Source: Sphingobium arseniciresistens (lineage in GTDB: Bacteria; Pseudomonadota; Alphaproteobacteria; Sphingomonadales; Sphingomonadaceae). Taken from it: 64,000 nt of DNA. The position numbers were made by a program, and so were the translations under genes. The DNA lies in contig JARFNK010000017.1 in the NCBI GenBank assembly GCA_029167225.1, positions 56,350 through 120,349 on the forward strand, written 5' to 3'. Positions 60,264 through 64,000 of the stretch are shown here, piece after piece. The notes below the pieces were generated by a model. It was not told the DNA's origin, did not search any database, and saw nothing but the letters and a program-made list of their open reading frames with translations. Within the stretch, counting starts at the first letter, position 1; each line of letters opens with the position of its first letter.

Positions 60264-62645
60264 TCAGAACCGCGTCTTCACGCCGGCATAGACCGTGCGC
60301 GGCATGCCGGCGTAGATCGATCCGGTGCTGTTCATCAGCACGCTCGCCGGGTTCTGCTGGCCGGTGGCGGCGTTCAGGCTGTTCGCGATGACCGATGCGG
60401 AGCCGATATAGGTCTTGTCCCACAGGTTCTGGACAGACGCGAACAGGCTGATCCGCGACAGCCAGCCGTCGCCTGCGGGCGGATCATAATGGATGTTGAG
60501 GTTGGTGAGCGTATAGCCGGGGATCTTCAGCAGGTTGCCGTTGTCGATATAATAGCTGGACCTGTAGCTCAGCTCGACAAAGCCGCCGAGCCCCGCAACC
60601 GGCCCCTCGGGCTGGTCATATCCCACGCGGCCGTTGACGAAGTGGGGTACGACGCCGGGAATGTTGTTGCCGTCGCGATCGAAGAGCGCCGAGACGGCGC
60701 CGGAGGTCAGCCGCTCGGCAAAATCGGTATAATGATGGTCGTTATAGCTGTAGCTGGCATCGATCCGGGCGCCGGGCAGCAGGCCGGGCAATGGCCGCCA
60801 GTTCAGCCCCAGTTCGACTCCGCGATGCACCGATCGCGGCGCGTTGGCGGTATAGGCGAGCAGGTTGACGCCGGCCGACTGGCTGATCTGCTCGTTGCGG
60901 AACCACTCATAATAGCCGGTGATCTCGGCCTTCAGGTTTTGACCCAGCGTTACCTCCGCGCCGAGATCCAGGCCCGTATTCTTCTGCGCCTTGAGCGCGG
61001 CATTGTTCCCCGGCACGCCGGCCGACGTCACGAACAGCGCGCCAGCCTGAGGAATACCATAGCCCGTGCCGACCCGCGCATGCAGCCGCACCGCCCCGGT
61101 CGCCCGCCAGAACAAAGCGGCCTCCGGCGCGACATTCCAGAAATGGCGCTCCGCCGGGATCAGCGTGAGGACCGGGCTGGCGGCGAGTGGATAGCTGTAG
61201 GCGGTCTGGCGAACATTGATGATGGACCGCTCGCCACCGATCCCGGCGATCAGCTGGAGATCGTCGGTCAGCGAGAGTTCCTCGCGCAGCCTCACCCCCA
61301 TGTTGCGGATGTCGCCGAACACCGTTTGCGTCAGCGCGCCAAAGCCGTTGCGGCCGGCAGGTGTCTTGTTGAAGCTGAAGCTCTGATTATCGAGATAATT
61401 GTAGAAGACGCCGGCGAAGCTGGTCGCCTCCATCCCCAATAGCGTGCCGCGATGGGTGATGTCGCTGCTGAGGTTGTAGCTGTCCAGCGTGCCCTTGAAC
61501 GGCGTCGCGCTGGTCGGCTGGTTGACGACCCGGCTGTCGAAGGTCGCCTGCGTGCGCCAGGTGGTGGCGGGATCGAAATCATGCTCGTAGCGCAGCCCGG
61601 CGATGGTGCGGCGATCGTTGCGGGCAAGGTCGCCCTCCGTTGCGGTCTGCGCGATGCGGGCGCCGTTGACGCCGTTCACCAGCACGGAAATCATGCCGCA
61701 TCCCGCCGCCGCGCCAGCCGCCGCCTCGCATCCCCGTTGATAGGGGTTGGCGAGATACTGGTTCACCGACAGGCGTGTCGAGAGTGCAAACTCGCCCTCA
61801 TTGTAGATGATCTTGGCGGTCACGCGGTCGCGGTCCGACAGGGCGTAGGTCGCGAGACCGTTGAGCGTGCCGGTTTCATAATGGGTATGGCCGGTCGCGC
61901 CATCGGCCCGCACGAAGCTGCCGAACAGCGCATATTCGTAATTCGGCCCGGCGTCTCCGATTGTGCCGTAAAGATTGGCATAGCCGTCGCCGGCGACATC
62001 CACGCCCATCTCCGCGCCGTTGATGTCGCGCCCGCGCCGCGTGCGGAAATTGACCGCGCCGCCGATCGCATAATTGCCGTAGCGCGCGGAAGACGGCCCG
62101 CGCACGATGTCGACCGCGCCATAGGCATGGGGATCGGTCAGGTCGAAGCGGGCAAGGCCATCCGGCTGGGTGACGGGGAAATCATCCTCGAACACCTGGA
62201 TGTTGCGCGCGCCGAAGCTGTTGCGCGCATTCGATCCGCGCACCGAGACGCCCACGTCGCGCGGCCCGTTGCCCTGCATCACGACGACGCCGGGCGAGAG
62301 CTTCACGATGTCGGCGATGGTGGTCGCGGGCGTGTTGCGAAAGGCATCGGCACCGATGGTCGTCACCGTCTGGCCGGTGATCTGCGTGGTCAGCGACAGC
62401 GCCTTGCCGGTGACGATGATGTCGCCGTCCCGCGGGGATGTGGTCGCGAGCGAAGGCCTTTCCCCGCCGTGCGCGACGGTTTCGGGTGCAGCGTCATCAT
62501 CGCCGAGCGCCTGCAATTGCGCGTCGATGGCCGCGCGCTGGCGGAGCAGTTCGGCACGGCGAAGGTCTTGGGCCGTCTGGGCGGACGCGGCGGAAACGGA
62601 GAGGGCGACCAGCGGAATGCCGGCGGCCAGAAGGGATTTCAACAT
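60264..62645 (-). CDS. TonB-dependent receptor (metal or siderophore type)
   Basis: The 793-residue protein has a signal peptide (SLLAAGIPLVALSVSAASAQ), a short charged helical extension (LRRAELLRQRAAIDAQLQAL), the TonB box region DIIVTGKALS, a plug with GVSVRGSNARNSFGARNIQVF and YGNYAIGGAVNFRTRRGRD, and a barrel ending AGVKTRF. The ATG at 62645 is used; an upstream in-frame ATG lacks the signal peptide. With the PepSY protein and DUF2946 it forms a probable metal-uptake operon. Confidence 0.92.
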   Translation of the reverse strand: MLKSLLAAGIPLVALSVSAASAQTAQDLRRAELLRQRAAIDAQLQALGDDDAAPETVAHGGERPSLATTSPRDGDIIVTGKALSLTTQITGQTVTTIGADAFRNTPATTIADIVKLSPGVVVMQGNGPRDVGVSVRGSNARNSFGARNIQVFEDDFPVTQPDGLARFDLTDPHAYGAVDIVRGPSSARYGNYAIGGAVNFRTRRGRDINGAEMGVDVAGDGYANLYGTIGDAGPNYEYALFGSFVRADGATGHTHYETGTLNGLATYALSDRDRVTAKIIYNEGEFALSTRLSVNQYLANPYQRGCEAAAGAAAGCGMISVLVNGVNGARIAQTATEGDLARNDRRTIAGLRYEHDFDPATTWRTQATFDSRVVNQPTSATPFKGTLDSYNLSSDITHRGTLLGMEATSFAGVFYNYLDNQSFSFNKTPAGRNGFGALTQTVFGDIRNMGVRLREELSLTDDLQLIAGIGGERSIINVRQTAYSYPLAASPVLTLIPAERHFWNVAPEAALFWRATGAVRLHARVGTGYGIPQAGALFVTSAGVPGNNAALKAQKNTGLDLGAEVTLGQNLKAEITGYYEWFRNEQISQSAGVNLLAYTANAPRSVHRGVELGLNWRPLPGLLPGARIDASYSYNDHHYTDFAERLTSGAVSALFDRDGNNIPGVVPHFVNGRVGYDQPEGPVAGLGGFVELSYRSSYYIDNGNLLKIPGYTLTNLNIHYDPPAGDGWLSRISLFASVQNLWDKTYIGSASVIANSLNAATGQQNPASVLMNSTGSIYAGMPRTVYAGVKTRF

Positions 62646-62814
62646 GAACAGCGCTTTCGATGAGCGGCAGCGATCCACACAGGGGATCAGCAGGGCATGG
62701 GACATGGGCCACGCGACCGGCGGGCGGCGCGACAAGGCAGGGATCGTGACATGGGAGAGGAGGCTCGGCGGCGTGCATCAGCACGGCGGCGTGGCGCTCT
62801 CGCATGCGATCCGG

Positions 62815-63255
62815 TCAGGCGAGGGCGGGAGGTCCGCGCAGGGGTGGCCGCAAGAAGGCCCGGCGCAGGGCCATGGGCGGCGCGGCCGGCAGGAACGCAG
62901 CCGCAAGGATGAAGGCGATGGCCGCGGCCAGCAGCACCGCATCGGTCGCCGCCAGCGTAGGCGCGGTCAGGCCGGAGAAGGCGCAGGGCTGGTCGACCTT
63001 GCCATGCTGGTCCTGCCCGTCATGCTCGCCCGCCTTGTCCGGCAGCGCCATGGTCACTGTCTGCGGGCCCATGCCGGTACACAGTTGCACCGTCATGAAG
63101 CCTCCCGTCGCCGTCGGCATGAAGCCGGCCGGCACGAGGATCTTCATCATCAACGCCATCGCGACCAGCCATGCGGCCAGTATGGGACGACGAAGGACAA
63201 GGCGGCGGAACGCGTTCACACGCCTGCGCTTAATGCGGCCGGCGCGGGATGTCAT
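62815..63255 (-). CDS. DUF2946 family protein
   Basis: The 146-residue protein has two membrane helices (AAWLVAMALMMKILVPAGFMP and AVLLAAAIAFILAAAFLP) around a periplasmic loop with VQLCTGMGPQTVTMA, then HDGQDQHGKVDQPCAFSG. Paired Cys and His in this loop are the DUF2946 pattern. The family often adjoins TonB receptors and PepSY proteins in copper-related loci. It is 170 bases upstream of the receptor. Confidence 0.85.
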   Translation of the reverse strand: MTSRAGRIKRRRVNAFRRLVLRRPILAAWLVAMALMMKILVPAGFMPTATGGFMTVQLCTGMGPQTVTMALPDKAGEHDGQDQHGKVDQPCAFSGLTAPTLAATDAVLLAAAIAFILAAAFLPAAPPMALRRAFLRPPLRGPPALA

Positions 63256-63357
63256 TAGACATTAGGTCCTACCCTGGCAGGAATGGCGCGCTTGGGTGGG
63301 AAGGTGACCGTCTGGTTCGAACCAAAAATTAGATGGTAAGCGGTCGTTGACTAGCAA

Positions 63358-63861
63358 ATGTTTCTGTTGACAAATTCAGCTATGATATTGCGCACAATAA
63401 CGTCCTCCTTGACCCTTCTTTTTCTGGCTTCGACGGGATGCGCGAAAGGGCAGCCTCCATCGACAGCCGACGTGGATCGCACGGTTGCGGAGTTACAGGC
63501 GAGCCACATCGAGGCAAACGTGCGGTCCGAGGCAAGCTTCATTGAGCTATTGCAGCGCGATGTTCGAGCTTACCTCGTCACTAACCGTCTGCCTGCGAAA
63601 AGCGTTGAAATCGAACTGCTCCGGAAAGGGCCAACGCAAAGCGGAGTTTCATACCCTAAATACTATATCTGGATACGCGCGGCAGATGAAGCTAAGCACC
63701 ATGTAGACGGCGCTATGCTGATTGTTGCGATCGAACAGGCTCGTTTCGATATCACTGACTTTACGCTTGCTGGCTCTATCCGATCTGATCCTGAACAGTT
63801 GACTTCGATCTACCCTGCGCCTCTCATACCTGCCATCCTGCAGCGCGCAAACGCTGAATAG
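63358..63861 (+). CDS. Hypothetical exported protein
   Basis: The 167-residue product has an N-terminal hydrophobic segment (MILRTITSSLTLLFLASTGC) that could be a lipoprotein signal, though the lipobox is weak. The mature part is alpha/beta with VSYPKYYIWIRAADEAKHHVDGAMLIVAIEQARFDITDF. I recognise no family; its size and style recall immunity-type or stress lipoproteins. ATG at 63358 or 63382 are both possible; neither has a good Shine-Dalgarno. It is noticeably less GC-rich than the genes to its left and is followed by an IS element. Confidence 0.6.
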   Translation: MFLLTNSAMILRTITSSLTLLFLASTGCAKGQPPSTADVDRTVAELQASHIEANVRSEASFIELLQRDVRAYLVTNRLPAKSVEIELLRKGPTQSGVSYPKYYIWIRAADEAKHHVDGAMLIVAIEQARFDITDFTLAGSIRSDPEQLTSIYPAPLIPAILQRANAE

Positions 63862-63974
63862 GATGTCCGCTTGTGGCTGGTGTGCACCCCGTGCCGAACG
63901 GCAACAAATGGTCGAGGGTGTGTAAAAACGCGAGGATATGCTAAGGTTTTCGCGGATTTGCGGGAGGCTTTGGG

Positions 63975-64000
63975 ATGGGCCGTTTCGTTCAAGGGGAAGA
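63975..64000 (+). CDS. Start of a transposase gene, probably IS1182 family (cut by the right edge)
   Basis: Eight codons (MGRFVQGE) follow a GGGAGG site. Transposases of IS1182-type elements in sphingomonads commonly begin MGRFVEG, which is why I make this call. A segment TGTAAAAACGCGAGG at 63921-63935 may be the left inverted repeat of the element. Too little is visible to be firm. Confidence 0.45.

Noticed and set aside
1-64000. CRISPR array or rRNA genes
   Set aside because: No regularly spaced direct repeats and no rRNA-like sequence were seen anywhere in the window.

Overview
The window looks like chromosomal DNA of a high-GC alphaproteobacterium, most likely a sphingomonad (Sphingobium, Sphingomonas or Novosphingobium type). 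This rests on gene content and protein style: three large TonB-dependent receptors, an HWE histidine kinase, an alphaproteobacterial housekeeping set, and short intergenic palindromes of a kind I associate with sphingomonads. No rRNA genes and no CRISPR array were seen. There is one tRNA gene, tRNA-Ser(GGA).

Layout. From 1 to 31.7 kb is ordinary core chromosome: a CNNM/CBS membrane protein, an OmpA-like lipoprotein, a tight reverse-strand run (yggT, DUF167, folD, a DUF4440-like protein, marC), argB, a queuosine-precursor transporter, a zinc alcohol dehydrogenase, a nucleoside permease, a PduO-type cobalamin adenosyltransferase, gluQRS, an HNH nuclease, a Crp/Fnr regulator, murA translationally coupled to an HWE sensor kinase, a TonB receptor with a striking Gly/Arg-rich insert, a serine-hydrolase-fold protein that has lost its catalytic motifs, PhzF, pdxH, a DnaJ-type protein, YihY, fabI, aroC, a dicarboxylate/amino-acid symporter, small membrane proteins and a cyclophilin.

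From the tRNA-Ser (31.74-31.83 kb) to about 49.4 kb lies an accessory catabolic block. It encodes a complete aerobic nicotinate degradation route: NicAB hydroxylates nicotinate, NicC makes 2,5-dihydroxypyridine, NicX opens the ring, NicD deformylates, NicF deamidates and NicE isomerises maleate to fumarate. A MarR repressor (NicR) is included. The genes form two divergent operons, nicX-nicF-flavin reductase-nicA-nicB and nicE-nicD-nicC(-nicR), with a perfect 7+4+7 inverted repeat between them. Directly behind nicR, tail to tail, comes an AraC regulator, a TonB receptor, a GPH-type sugar symporter and a GH3 glycosidase. The usual nicotinate importer NicT and porin NicP are absent. The combination suggests uptake and deglycosylation of a nicotinate glycoside (for example a plant nicotinate glucoside) feeding the nic pathway; this is an inference and the most interesting hypothesis in the window.

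From 49.4 to 54.6 kb is a gene-poor stretch that also looks acquired: a membrane diguanylate cyclase, the C-terminal stub of an IS66 transposase, and three orphan TadE/TadG-type pilus proteins. From 54.6 to 63.3 kb come a Nudix hydrolase, a TetR-SDR-SDR-TauD/TfdA catabolic group, and a metal-uptake group (PepSY protein with a Met/His-rich segment, TonB receptor, DUF2946 protein) that may serve copper or iron. The right edge holds a small hypothetical exported protein and the first codons of what looks like an IS1182-type transposase.
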